57,126 bases of DNA from Acidimicrobiaceae bacterium (GCA_947450115.1 CANFUE010000014.1:1-57126), one strand, 5' to 3'; counted from the first letter of the stretch, positions 23,458 through 31,959 are shown. The notes: a model not told the origin generated them from the sequence alone. Numbers and translations are program-made.

Positions 23458-25104
23458 CTAGCCGGCATACCGATTGGTGATGGGTAACCGTCGGTCTTTG
23501 CCAAATGCTTTTGTGCTCACTCGCACTCCTGGAGGGCACTGCCGCCTCTTGTACTCATTCATATCTACTAGTCGCGCAATACGACGTACAAGCACTTCGT
23601 CATACCCGCGCGCAATAATGTCGCTCGCGGTGAGATCAAACTCAACATACATTTCTAAAATGGCATCGAGTAGGTCATATGGCGGAAGCGACTGATCATC
23701 ACGCTGATCTGGACGCAACTCTGCCGAAGGTGCTTTGTCGATAATGGCCCGAGGAATGAGTTGTTTACCGGCACGTTCGTTCACCCATTCACATAGTTCA
23801 TACACAGTGGTTTTGAGAACATCTTTGATAATTCCAAACCCACCCACCGAGTCGCCGTACAAAGTGAAATAACCCACAGCAAGTTCACTTTTATTCCCAG
23901 TGGTCAACACCATCCACCCGTGTTTGTTTGACAATGCCATGAGAATCATTCCACGCACGCGACTCTGTAAATTTTCTTCCGTGAGGTCTTCTGGCTTTCC
24001 TGCAAAGCCTTCTTCCAACATCAATAAGTACGCAGCAAACGCTGGCTCTATAGGAACTGATTGATAAGGAATGTTTAAGTTCTCGGCAAGTGCTGACGCA
24101 TCATCTTTTGAACCATCACTTGAATATCGTGATGGCATCGACACGCCATGTACGTGTTCAGCACCTAACGCCTCAACAGCAATTGCGGCTACGAGTGCTG
24201 AGTCGATTCCACCTGAGAGTCCGATAACTACGTCAGTAAACCCATTCTTTTTTACATAGTCACGTGTACCCAACACCAATGCTGCATGCACACGCTCAAG
24301 TTCAGAACTTGCTCGCTCTACTTCGTGTTGCGGAGATACACACACAACATCTCCTTGAGCATTGACATCACACACTAAAAGATCTTCCGCAAAAGCAGCA
24401 GCACGAGCTTGAATTACTCCGCGCGCATCGGCCACTAAAGAACCGCCATCAAAAACCAACTCGTCTTGTCCGCCAATTTGGTTGACGTATGCAACAACAA
24501 CACCATTGCTTTGTGCACGACTCGAAACTAAATCATCTCGTTGAGTGGGTTTGTTGCGATGAAACGGTGAACCGTTAATGCTGATGCACAATTTTGCACC
24601 TTGTTGTGCTTGCTGCTCAGTGGGGTCACCTACCCAGAGGTCTTCGCAAATAGAAACCGCAAATGGAATTCCGTTGCAGGTGAAAATATCTTGGATGCTT
24701 GGGCCAGGAGTGAAATACCGCTCTTCGTCGAACACGCTGTAGTTCGGTAAAAGTTGTTTACGGTAGACGCCAAGTATCTTTCCGTTTTGCGCAACTGCCG
24801 CAGCATTGAAAAGTATGCGCTCTTCGCCGCCTTCAACTTGCACCGCAACTGAATCGACAAAACCAATCACAGCCATGCAGTTCCCCGTTGCTTCCACAAC
24901 GCTGTTGAGTGCGCGCATATTGTCGGCAAGAAATCCGGGCTTCAGCACCAGATCTTCTGGGGGGTAGCCCGTAATAGACAATTCGGGAAACGCCACGATG
25001 TCGCAACCCGCCGCAACGGCTGTTGCGTACTCGCCCAACAGCTTCGCAACGTTGCCCACCAAGTCGCCCACGGTGGGGTTGACCTGCGCCAGACCAACTC
25101 TCAT
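23458..25104 (-). CDS. nadE: glutamine-dependent NAD+ synthetase
   Basis: Two-domain enzyme amidating nicotinate adenine dinucleotide. The N-terminal nitrilase-type glutaminase domain (about 1-260) shows the Glu in FPELSITGYPPEDL, Lys in YRKQLLPNYSVFDE and Cys in VSICEDLWVGD. The synthetase domain has the ATP-pyrophosphatase loop GLSGGIDSALVAAIA. At 548 residues it is the shorter bacterial form, not the approximately 680-residue mycobacterial type. It is divergent from glnII, whose product supplies the glutamine. Confidence 0.96.
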   Translation of the reverse strand: MRVGLAQVNPTVGDLVGNVAKLLGEYATAVAAGCDIVAFPELSITGYPPEDLVLKPGFLADNMRALNSVVEATGNCMAVIGFVDSVAVQVEGGEERILFNAAAVAQNGKILGVYRKQLLPNYSVFDEERYFTPGPSIQDIFTCNGIPFAVSICEDLWVGDPTEQQAQQGAKLCISINGSPFHRNKPTQRDDLVSSRAQSNGVVVAYVNQIGGQDELVFDGGSLVADARGVIQARAAAFAEDLLVCDVNAQGDVVCVSPQHEVERASSELERVHAALVLGTRDYVKKNGFTDVVIGLSGGIDSALVAAIAVEALGAEHVHGVSMPSRYSSDGSKDDASALAENLNIPYQSVPIEPAFAAYLLMLEEGFAGKPEDLTEENLQSRVRGMILMALSNKHGWMVLTTGNKSELAVGYFTLYGDSVGGFGIIKDVLKTTVYELCEWVNERAGKQLIPRAIIDKAPSAELRPDQRDDQSLPPYDLLDAILEMYVEFDLTASDIIARGYDEVLVRRIARLVDMNEYKRRQCPPGVRVSTKAFGKDRRLPITNRYAG

Positions 25105-25218
25105 CGCTGAACCTGGCGTAATGGGCGTAATTCGTGGGTTTCCAACACGTTCTCAGGCTACCGAACTCGCTCTCGCCCACTCTTCATCTATTAGGCACAC
25201 CTTACATATAGATGGTGC

Positions 25219-25256
25219 TTCACACAGAGTTAACAATTGAGACATGGAAGTGAAAC
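25219..25256 (+). promoter_or_regulatory. candidate GlnR operator array upstream of glnII
   Basis: Four short elements start exactly 11 bases apart: TTCAC (25219), TTAAC (25230), GACAT (25241) and GAAAC (25252). The known actinobacterial GlnR box alternates gTnAC and GaAAC half-sites at this spacing. The second and fourth elements fit well, the first and third partly. A glnR-like gene lies 2.5 kb downstream. Confidence 0.4.
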
Positions 25257-25313
25257 TGCTTCTTGGCAACATAGAGCAATCACTTCTGGGCTTTGGCTCA
25301 GATTCACCCACAT

Positions 25314-25320
25314 GGAAGGA
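25314..25320 (+). promoter_or_regulatory. ribosome binding site GGAAGGA deciding the glnII start
   Basis: GGAAGGA lies six bases before GTG 25327, ideal spacing. The ATG at 25312 overlaps this site and has none of its own. Confidence 0.6.
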
Positions 25321-25326
25321 ACTGCC

Positions 25327-26334
25327 GTGCCATTTCAGGCCGAATACATCTGGATCGACGGTGTGAAACCCACACCTACATTGCGCTCAAAAACAAAAGT
25401 CATGGCTGACGACGAGAAGATCTCCATTTGGGGATTCGATGGTTCGTCAACAGAACAAGCTGGTGGCGAATCATCAGACTGCGTTTTGCGCCCTGTCTTT
25501 TCTTGCCCAGACCCCATCCGTGGTGGCAAAAATATTCTCGTCATGTGCGATGTTCTTCAAGCAAAAGACGACAGCCCACACCCAACAAACACTCGCGCTG
25601 CTTTGGCTGAACAAGCAAAGAAGTATGCCGATCAGGAAATGATCTACGGCATCGAGCAGGAATACACCATGTTGCGCATTGATGGCACACCATATGGTTT
25701 CCCTGTTGGCGGCTTCCCTGCTCCACAAGGCCCTTACTACTGTGGCGTCGGCGCAGGCCGCGTTGTTGGTCGTGAAATTATTGAAGAGCACACACAGGCG
25801 TGCATCGATGCTGGCCTCATGATCTCTGGCACCAACGCAGAAGTAATGCCTGGTCAGTGGGAATTCCAAATCGGACCCGCAGATGCGCTTACCGTGAGCG
25901 ACCACATGTACGTGGCTCGCTGGCTCTTGCAGCGCATTGCTGAAGATTACGATGTGGTCATCTCATTTGCCGCAAAGCCAATGAAGGGCGACTGGAACGG
26001 TGCTGGTGCACACACCAACTTCTCCACCAAGGCAATGCGTAACGACACCAACTTGAAGGCAATCACAGCAGCTTGTGAAGCCCTCGGCAAGCGCGTCATG
26101 GAACACGTCGACCACTACGGCGACGACATTGCAAGCCGCCTCACCGGAAAGCATGAAACTGCTCCGTACAACAAGTTCAGCTACGGCGTGTCCGACCGCG
26201 GTGCTTCGGTACGTATTCCATGGCAGGTTGGCCGCGATGGCAAGGGTTACGCAGAAGACCGCCGCCCGAACGCCAACGTCGACCCGTACACCGTTACCCG
26301 TCTCATTCTTGAGACCGTATGTGGCGCCGCATAA
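25327..26334 (+). CDS. glnII: glutamine synthetase type II (eukaryote-like)
   Basis: Makes glutamine from glutamate, ammonia and ATP. The N-terminus PFQAEYIWIDGVKPTPTLRSK, the segment WGFDGSSTEQA, GIEQEYTML, the catalytic MPGQWEFQIG and NGAGAHTNFSTKAMR identify the GSII family, also found in Streptomyces and rhizobia. GTG 25327 follows GGAAGGA and gives 335 residues, normal. A GlnR-box-like array sits upstream and a strong hairpin terminator downstream. Type II enzymes are not controlled by adenylylation. Confidence 0.95.
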   Translation: MPFQAEYIWIDGVKPTPTLRSKTKVMADDEKISIWGFDGSSTEQAGGESSDCVLRPVFSCPDPIRGGKNILVMCDVLQAKDDSPHPTNTRAALAEQAKKYADQEMIYGIEQEYTMLRIDGTPYGFPVGGFPAPQGPYYCGVGAGRVVGREIIEEHTQACIDAGLMISGTNAEVMPGQWEFQIGPADALTVSDHMYVARWLLQRIAEDYDVVISFAAKPMKGDWNGAGAHTNFSTKAMRNDTNLKAITAACEALGKRVMEHVDHYGDDIASRLTGKHETAPYNKFSYGVSDRGASVRIPWQVGRDGKGYAEDRRPNANVDPYTVTRLILETVCGAA

Positions 26335-26359
26335 GCGCTTCTCGTACATAAAAAGTAGC

Positions 26360-26387
26360 AACCGGGGGGCCAATGTGCCCCCCGGTT
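26360..26387 (+). terminator. GC-rich hairpin after glnII
   Basis: Perfect 11-bp stem: 26360-26370 (AACCGGGGGGC) pairs with 26377-26387, loop six bases. Only a short ATTT follows, but the stem is strong and lies between two same-direction glutamine synthetase genes. It could terminate glnII or attenuate reading into the next gene. Confidence 0.6.
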
Positions 26388-26429
26388 CGCATTTACGCCA
26401 AAAACAGGCACACTGAGGAGATGTCAGAG

Positions 26430-27767
26430 ATGCTCGAACAGCAACGTGAATATGTTTTACGCACGGTGGAAGAACGTGGTGTACGCCTCGTTCGTTTGTG
26501 GTTCACCGACATATTGGGCAACTTGAAGTCGTTTGCCATTAGCCCTGCCGAATTAGAAAATGCCCTTGAAGACGGAATGACCTTCGACGGCTCATCCATC
26601 GAAGGCTTTAGTCGCGTGCAAGAAGCCGACGTGCTTGCTATTCCCGACCCCAATACTTTTGAAGTTCTGCCGTGGGCCGACCCCAAGGGAACCGAAGCCC
26701 GCGTATTTTGCAACATTCATAATCTCGACGGAACACCATTCGATGCCGACCCACGTCAGGTCTTGAAGCGCAACCTCGATGCTGCCGTCAAACTTGGCTA
26801 CGCGTTTTATATTGCGCCCGACATTGAATATTTCTATTTTGCTCCTCCGCAAAAAGGTGAACTTCCTCAACCACTTGATGAAGGTGGTTTCTTCGACCTC
26901 ACCACTTCCGATATCGCGACTTCATTACGCAAAGAAACTATTCGCACTCTAGAAACTATGGGCATCCCCGTTGAATACAGTTTCCACGAAGACGCGCCAA
27001 GCCAACACGAAATCGACTTGCGTCATACCGATGCACTCACCATGGCCGACAGCATCATGACCTTCCGCCTTGCAGTGCGTGAAGTAGCCGCAATGCACAA
27101 TGTGCACGCCACTTTCATGCCCAAGCCACTTGAAGGTGTGCAGGGTTCAGGCATGCACTTACATTTGTCTCTCTTTAAAGGTGAAGACAACGCGTTCTAC
27201 GATGAAAAAGATGCGTACAACTTGTCGCCTACTGCAAAGTCATTTATGGCAGGTCTCTTACGACACGCAGCTGAAATTACCGCCGTCACCAACCAAACGG
27301 TGAACAGCTACAAGCGACTCGTTCCTGGTTTTGAAGCGCCCGTGCATATTTCGTGGGCGCGCAATAATCGCAGCGGTCTCATTCGTGTGCCGGTGCCGAA
27401 AAAAGGTAACGCAATGGCAACGCGCATTGAATATCGTTCGCCCGACCCAGCTACTAACCCATACCTTGCATTTTCCGTCATTCTTGCAGCAGGTCTGCGC
27501 GGCGTTGAGCAGGGTTACACGCTTCCCGCCGAAGCCGATGCAAACCTGTTTGAAATGAACGATGCAGATCTCAATAAGCTGAGCATCGAACAATTGCCAC
27601 AATCACTTGCCGACGCACTCGACATCATGGAACGTTCCGAACTTGTTGCAAGCGCACTTGGTGAACATATTTTTGAATGGTTCCTGCGCAATAAGCGCTC
27701 TGAATGGCGTGGTTATAAAACCCAGGTCACTCCGTTTGAACTCAACCGTTATCTTCGGTCGTTGTAG
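26430..27767 (+). CDS. glutamine synthetase type I, GlnA2-like
   Basis: 445 residues, the length of mycobacterial GlnA2. Visible: VRLWFTDILGNLKSFAI, FDGSSIEGFSRVQEAD, MPKPLEGVQGSGMHLHLSLF and NPYLAFSVILAAGLRGVEQG. The adenylylation segment NLYDL of GSI-beta is absent, so it should not be regulated by that modification. Many GlnA2-like and GlnA3/4-like proteins make gamma-glutamyl amides rather than glutamine, so substrate is uncertain. ATG 26430 is chosen for the GAGGAG nine bases upstream; ATG 26421 abuts it. A glnR-like gene follows after 14 bases. Confidence 0.9.
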   Translation: MLEQQREYVLRTVEERGVRLVRLWFTDILGNLKSFAISPAELENALEDGMTFDGSSIEGFSRVQEADVLAIPDPNTFEVLPWADPKGTEARVFCNIHNLDGTPFDADPRQVLKRNLDAAVKLGYAFYIAPDIEYFYFAPPQKGELPQPLDEGGFFDLTTSDIATSLRKETIRTLETMGIPVEYSFHEDAPSQHEIDLRHTDALTMADSIMTFRLAVREVAAMHNVHATFMPKPLEGVQGSGMHLHLSLFKGEDNAFYDEKDAYNLSPTAKSFMAGLLRHAAEITAVTNQTVNSYKRLVPGFEAPVHISWARNNRSGLIRVPVPKKGNAMATRIEYRSPDPATNPYLAFSVILAAGLRGVEQGYTLPAEADANLFEMNDADLNKLSIEQLPQSLADALDIMERSELVASALGEHIFEWFLRNKRSEWRGYKTQVTPFELNRYLRSL

Positions 27768-27781
27768 GTCTTTTTTTCACA

Positions 27782-28462
27782 ATGGAATTCATCGTTGTAT
27801 ATCCCGAACCGGCAAACCCCGACCTTGCCCGCACCCTCGACATGTCGGGGTACCGCTGGAAGGCTGTGTCGTCACCTGAGCAAGCCTTAGAGCACGAGCC
27901 CACCACCGGCTGGGCAGGCGCCGTAGTGAATTGTGAAGACAATGCCGAATCGGCGTGGGCCTTTTGTCGTGCATTGCGTAAACGCGATGCACTTGCTTGC
28001 CCCATCTTGGTTCTCATTTCCGGTGCCGAACTTGGGCAACTCGAATTGCGCGATGAAAACTTCGACGACTTCTGTATCACTCCCTTCCACCCACGTGAAT
28101 TAGAAGCACGTTTGCGGCATCTCACGCATTCAGAAGGCGACGTGGTGCGCGCTGAAATGATCGACTACGCCGGCCTCAGTTTGAACCTCGAGACCTACCA
28201 GGCAACATTTGAGGGCCAGCCTCTCGACCTCACGTACATGGAATACGAGTTGTTGAAGTTCCTTGCCCAGAACCCTGGAAAAGTATTCACACGTGAAATT
28301 TTGTTGTCACGCGTGTGGGGTTATGAGTACTACGGCGGTGCACGCACGGTTGATGTGCACATTCGTCGACTGCGCGCCAAGCTTGGCGAAGAACATGCCA
28401 ACCTCATTCAAACTGTGCGCAGTGTGGGCTACCGCTTTGGGCAGTCGCGCTGGAATGGCTAG
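27782..28462 (+). CDS. glnR: GlnR-like OmpR-family response regulator
   Basis: 226 residues: an atypical N-terminal receiver (about 1-115) and a C-terminal OmpR winged helix (about 130-222). The receiver has VVNCEDN where phospho-acceptor Asp would be expected, and no sensor kinase gene is nearby, both as in the orphan regulator GlnR. The DNA-binding domain contains LDLTYMEYELLKFLAQNPG, VWGYEYYGGARTVDVHIRRLR and SVGYRFG, close to Streptomyces GlnR as I recall it. Co-transcription with a glutamine synthetase gene supports a nitrogen-control role. Confidence 0.8.
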   Translation: MEFIVVYPEPANPDLARTLDMSGYRWKAVSSPEQALEHEPTTGWAGAVVNCEDNAESAWAFCRALRKRDALACPILVLISGAELGQLELRDENFDDFCITPFHPRELEARLRHLTHSEGDVVRAEMIDYAGLSLNLETYQATFEGQPLDLTYMEYELLKFLAQNPGKVFTREILLSRVWGYEYYGGARTVDVHIRRLRAKLGEEHANLIQTVRSVGYRFGQSRWNG

Positions 28463-28471
28463 TACGTTTTT

Positions 28472-29044
28472 CTAACCGACAATTGCTTCATAGCCAAGCA
28501 GCATTGCAAAAAAGAAGAACGTTAACGCTGCACCAATTTTGATGGTGCGCTCAGGAAGACGCGCTCCCATCGCACGGCCAACCACAATGGCAAGTGCATC
28601 GGCAATCACCATTCCGACAGTGGAACCCAGCCACGTGCCCACCACACCTTCGCGTGTTGCCAAGGTAATGGTGGCAAGCATTGTTTTGTCGCCAAGTTCG
28701 GCGAGGAAAAATACGGTTCCTACCGCTATCACTACATGCTTTGCAGTTTTGTTTGCTCGCGCGGTGTCGTCGTCGGTGAGTTCATCTCCGCGAAGTGTCC
28801 AGAGTCCAAACACCACAAATGCGACAGCAGCTACCGCATTAATGGGCCGCGTGGGTAGCGCTGCTCCCAATATGGCGCCAATGCCAACAGACGCAAGATG
28901 GACAAGTGCAGTAGCAAGTGTGATTCCAATAATGACGGGAAGGGTTTTGTAACGTGTTGCAAAAGCTAAAGCCATCAACTGACTTTTATCGCCAAGTTCA
29001 GCAACAAAAATGACGCCAAGACTCAAAAGAAAAGCGTGGAACAT
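28472..29044 (-). CDS. TMEM165/GDT1 family cation exporter (UPF0016)
   Basis: 190 residues, six hydrophobic helices in two related halves, each with the family motif E-x-G-D-K-[ST]: AELGDKSQLMALAFATRY near residue 16 and AELGDKTMLATITLATR near residue 116. The family moves Mn2+ or Ca2+ out of the cytoplasm; bacterial MneA exports manganese. It starts on the last base of the amidohydrolase gene, so it is the last gene of a four-gene minus-strand operon. Confidence 0.92.
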   Translation of the reverse strand: MFHAFLLSLGVIFVAELGDKSQLMALAFATRYKTLPVIIGITLATALVHLASVGIGAILGAALPTRPINAVAAVAFVVFGLWTLRGDELTDDDTARANKTAKHVVIAVGTVFFLAELGDKTMLATITLATREGVVGTWLGSTVGMVIADALAIVVGRAMGARLPERTIKIGAALTFFFFAMLLGYEAIVG

Positions 29045-30411
29045 TAAGCAAGTTTCTGAATGCGTCGCGAATGAATGGCGTGTGTGCGCAACATGTCATC
29101 AACTTTTGTACTCACGAGTTCCTTCTTACGCACTACTGCTTTACCGTGCACAATGGTGTCGCGTGCGCTCAGTGGCCCGCAACGAAGCCATGCCTCAATG
29201 GGGTCGGCAAGTGCACCAGCAAAGGCGGGGCCAGTGAGTTGCCAAATGGCAAGGTCTCCTACAGCGCCAATACTGATTTCGCCAATTTCGCCAATGCGAC
29301 CCAAGCAACCTGCACCACCGATAGTGGCCATCTCCAACGCCATACGAGCTGTTCCGGCATGTGCACCACTCTTCAGTTTTGCTAGCAACATTGCTTGTCG
29401 TGCTTCTAACCACAACGAAGCGCTATCGGCCGATGAAGAGCCATCAACACCGAGACCTACATGTACACCAGCTGCACGCAGGTCGACTACTGGTGAAATG
29501 CCTGATGCCAAAATGAGATTGCTGCTTGGGCAGTGCGCAGCGCCCACTCCTGCTGCACCTAAACGTTTCACTTCATCGTCATTTGGCATTACACAGTGCG
29601 CAACCCAAGTTCTGCTGGTGCACCAGCCTGTTCGCTCTAAATACTCCATAGGGCGACATCCGAACGTTGCAAGGGAAAATGCATCGTCTTCGCTGTTTTC
29701 GGCAAAGTGTGTATGCAAGCGCACATCCAGTTGCTCGGCAAGTTCCGCCGAACGCACCATGAGTTGTTCGGTCACGCTAAAAGGTGAACATGGCGCAAGT
29801 GCAACACGCACCATTGCCCCGTGTGAGCGGTCGTGGTGGTTGGCCACCGCTTCAGCAGACAACCGCAAGATGTCATCATCATCTTGAACAACATCATCAG
29901 GTGGAAGACCACCATCTTTCACACTCAAAGACATCGAGCCACGTGTGGGGTGAAAACGCATTCCTAAATCTTTTGCTGCATCGATTTCAGCAGTTAATAA
30001 ATCTCCCGCACCATGCGGGTGCAGATATAAATGATCTGTTGAGGTAGTGCAACCAGAAAGTGCGAGTTCTGCAAGACCCACCCATGCACTCACATGTACT
30101 GCTTCTTCATCAATGGCGCGCCACAGTGGGTACAACGTTTGCAGCCAACCAAAAAGTGGCGCGTTGGTCATTGGTGGGTACGCACGCGTGAGGTTTTGAT
30201 ACAAGTGATGATGCGTGTTGATGAGCCCCGGTGTTACTAAACAATTACTTGCGTCAATCACCTCTGCTGCTTCGGGCGGAACATCGAGAGAAGAACCCAC
30301 TCCCGAAATGAGGCCATCGGTAATAGCTACCCAGCCACCTGGCAATTCACGTCGAGCGGCATCGACCGTTGCAACTAACAGCGCATTGCGCACCAGCAGG
30401 TCGGCGCGCAT
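29044..30411 (-). CDS. amidohydrolase, probable 8-oxoguanine deaminase
   Basis: 455 residues of the amidohydrolase superfamily. Metal and catalytic residues appear in LVTPGLINTHHHLYQNLTRA, VRLHTHFAEN, VAHCVMPNDDE and VGLGVDGSSSAD. The closeness to the 8-oxoguanine/guanine-like deaminase subgroup rests on HHHLYQNLTRAYP and the HTHFAEN/GVDGSSS pattern; other purine or triazine hydrolases are alternatives. It sits in an operon with RidA, a protein that destroys reactive enamine/imine intermediates. Confidence 0.82.
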   Translation of the reverse strand: MRADLLVRNALLVATVDAARRELPGGWVAITDGLISGVGSSLDVPPEAAEVIDASNCLVTPGLINTHHHLYQNLTRAYPPMTNAPLFGWLQTLYPLWRAIDEEAVHVSAWVGLAELALSGCTTSTDHLYLHPHGAGDLLTAEIDAAKDLGMRFHPTRGSMSLSVKDGGLPPDDVVQDDDDILRLSAEAVANHHDRSHGAMVRVALAPCSPFSVTEQLMVRSAELAEQLDVRLHTHFAENSEDDAFSLATFGCRPMEYLERTGWCTSRTWVAHCVMPNDDEVKRLGAAGVGAAHCPSSNLILASGISPVVDLRAAGVHVGLGVDGSSSADSASLWLEARQAMLLAKLKSGAHAGTARMALEMATIGGAGCLGRIGEIGEISIGAVGDLAIWQLTGPAFAGALADPIEAWLRCGPLSARDTIVHGKAVVRKKELVSTKVDDMLRTHAIHSRRIQKLA

Positions 30412-30416
30412 GATGG

Positions 30417-30572
30417 TTATACGTTGAGGTCGAGAAGTTCGCTATCGGCGTTGCGCACTTCACCGTCTTTATACAAAAAGTGGCCAAGAAGCGCTGCAAT
30501 GCCAGCAGTAGACAACCCAACGATGACGGGGAAGATCACAAGAGCGATAACGAGGATGATGGCGCCTGGCAT
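30417..30572 (-). CDS. small membrane protein, 51 residues
   Basis: ATG at 30572, TAA at 30417. Residues 3-31 are a long hydrophobic stretch (AIILVIALVIFPVIVGLSTA and following), then a polar tail with YKDGEVRNADSELLDLNV. It fits exactly between RidA (4-base gap) and the amidohydrolase (5-base gap), same strand, so it is very likely a real gene of the operon. No known function; a membrane-anchored helper of the neighbours is possible. Confidence 0.75.
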   Translation of the reverse strand: MPGAIILVIALVIFPVIVGLSTAGIAALLGHFLYKDGEVRNADSELLDLNV

Positions 30573-30576
30573 GTGA

Positions 30577-31014
30577 TTAGCGTAGTGGCTTGTAGGCCCA
30601 AGCTTCTATCTCCACTTGGCCATTTGCAGGAAGCGACGCTACGCCAATGGTGCTGCGTGCAGGGCGGCTATTGCCAAAGCCTGCAACATAGGCCTCGTTG
30701 AAGATGCTGAAAGTTTCCATGTCGGTGAGGAAACAGAGGGTTTTCTTTACATCGTTGATGTTTGCACCCATTTCGGCGAGGCGCTCTTTCAAGTTCTTCA
30801 CTGCTTGTGTGGTTTGAGCCGACACACCTTTTTGTAGAACACCATCTTTCAAGCCGAGCTGACCCGACACAATAATCCAATCGCCAGCGCGCACAACTGG
30901 GGTATACGGCCCAATAGGTGCAGGCGCTTTTGCTGTCTTTTTCGCAGCCGCTTTTTTCGCAGGTGCTTTCTTTACAGGGGCCTTCTTCGCTGGTGCTTTC
31001 TTTTGTGCTGCCAT
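30577..31014 (-). CDS. ridA: RidA-family enamine/imine deaminase with a Lys/Ala-rich N-terminal tail
   Basis: RidA hydrolyses reactive 2-aminoacrylate-type intermediates. The core starts at APIGPYTPVV and contains WIIVSGQLGL, the arginine-bearing SRPARSTIGVASLP and the final QVEIEAWAY. Before it lies a tail of about 30 residues made of KKAPAKKAPVKKAPAKKA-type repeats, resembling the tails of actinobacterial histone-like proteins. This is unusual for RidA. ATG 31014 has TAGGGT six bases upstream, supporting the start ahead of the tail. Confidence 0.9.
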   Translation of the reverse strand: MAAQKKAPAKKAPVKKAPAKKAAAKKTAKAPAPIGPYTPVVRAGDWIIVSGQLGLKDGVLQKGVSAQTTQAVKNLKERLAEMGANINDVKKTLCFLTDMETFSIFNEAYVAGFGNSRPARSTIGVASLPANGQVEIEAWAYKPLR

Positions 31015-31020
31015 ACCCAC

Positions 31021-31026
31021 ACCCTA
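31021..31026 (-). promoter_or_regulatory. -10 hexamer TAGGGT for the ridA operon
   Basis: TAnnnT six bases before ATG 31014; leaderless layout, divergent from the promoter at 31048. Confidence 0.5.
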
Positions 31027-31047
31027 ACTTCTTCACGCTTCTTCATC

Positions 31048-31053
31048 TATAGT
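31048..31053 (+). promoter_or_regulatory. -10 hexamer TATAGT for the Tat/lipoprotein gene
   Basis: TATAGT is close to the ideal -10 and lies eight bases before ATG 31062, predicting a start of transcription at or near the A of ATG. Confidence 0.55.
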
Positions 31054-31061
31054 TTGGCGGC

Positions 31062-31949
31062 ATGCAGTTTTCCCGTCGGCAGTTCCTCATTCGTGGTGCG
31101 GGCGCCGGACTTTCTGTTGCTCTTGCTCCATCGCTCCTTGCAGCCTGTGGTGGAGGTGGCGGCAAAACACTCGACTTGAATACCGTGAGCTTGGTGCAAC
31201 GCTTCCCCAAAGACGTGCTCACACCTGGCCGCATTCGCTTGCCCATGTCGTTAGGTAACGCAGAGGGAGTGATCTCTACTCAAAGCGGAATCAAGATCCC
31301 TGAGACGCTGCGCTTTGTGGTGTCAGATCTCGATGGAAATGCGGTCTTCGACAAAGACTTTCCCGTACAGGCTCATGTCACCGATGTTCCACAACCGTAT
31401 TGGCCACTCGTTGTAGATCTTAAGGAGCCCGGCACGTACATCATTTCCCTCCTTGGCGCCGATGCTGCCGGTGCCGCGTTTCAGGTAACCGCCGCAAGTG
31501 AAGTGTCAATACCTACTGTTGGTTCCCTCTTACCCGCCATCGATACTCCGACAACACAAAATGCACGCGGCGTAAACCCTATTTGCACACACCAGCCAAA
31601 GCCATGCCCTTTGCACGATGTCAATTTGCGTGACGCACTCACCATGGGCAAACCAGTGGTGTATCTCTTAGGTACACCTGCATATTGTCAAACAGGTACG
31701 TGCACGCCGGCGCTCGATGCATTACTCGCTGCCCAGAAACGCATTGGCGACAAAGCAATTTTTATTCACGCCGAGGTATACACCGACAACACGGCAACAG
31801 TTTCTGCACCAGCGGTGACCGACCACAAAATGACCTTTGAGCCAGCACTATTCATCACAGATGCCACAGGCAAATTAGTGGAACGGCTAGACGCGATTTT
31901 TGATACCAGCGAAGTGCTCGATGCACTTCAGCGCAACGGAATTAGCTAA
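31062..31949 (+). CDS. Tat-exported lipoprotein with thioredoxin-like C-terminal domain
   Basis: N-terminus MQFSRRQFLIRGAGAG is a twin-arginine signal, followed by a hydrophobic stretch and a lipobox SLLAAC, then a Gly-rich linker. Residues about 60-165 look like a beta-sandwich with FVVSDLDGNAVFDKDF. The C-terminal part has paired-Cys segments, ICTHQPKPCPLHD and YCQTGTCTP, the latter inside a thioredoxin-fold-like context. A redox or metal-handling role on the outer membrane face is plausible, unproven. It converges on erpA with an 8-base overlap. Confidence 0.78.
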   Translation: MQFSRRQFLIRGAGAGLSVALAPSLLAACGGGGGKTLDLNTVSLVQRFPKDVLTPGRIRLPMSLGNAEGVISTQSGIKIPETLRFVVSDLDGNAVFDKDFPVQAHVTDVPQPYWPLVVDLKEPGTYIISLLGADAAGAAFQVTAASEVSIPTVGSLLPAIDTPTTQNARGVNPICTHQPKPCPLHDVNLRDALTMGKPVVYLLGTPAYCQTGTCTPALDALLAAQKRIGDKAIFIHAEVYTDNTATVSAPAVTDHKMTFEPALFITDATGKLVERLDAIFDTSEVLDALQRNGIS

Positions 31950-31959
31950 AGCTATTTCC
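31938..31959. terminator. bidirectional hairpin at convergent ends of the lipoprotein gene and erpA
   Basis: GGAATTAGC (31938-31946) pairs with GCTATTTCC (31951-31959) with one mismatch around loop TAAA. It covers both stop codons. There is no strong T run. Confidence 0.35.

Larger units (their letters stand above)
25105..25326. other. intergenic region between nadE and glnII
   Basis: 222 bases with a phased GlnR-box-like array at 25219-25256 and a good ribosome site at 25314-25320. A TATA-rich patch at 25206-25211 may belong to a promoter, but no clear -35/-10 pair is seen. Confidence 0.5.

Noticed and set aside
29075-29887. Long open frame of 270 codons on the plus strand
   Set aside because: It lies wholly antisense to the well-supported amidohydrolase; composition is repetitive Ser/Pro/Ala and no motif is visible. 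It is a codon-bias shadow.
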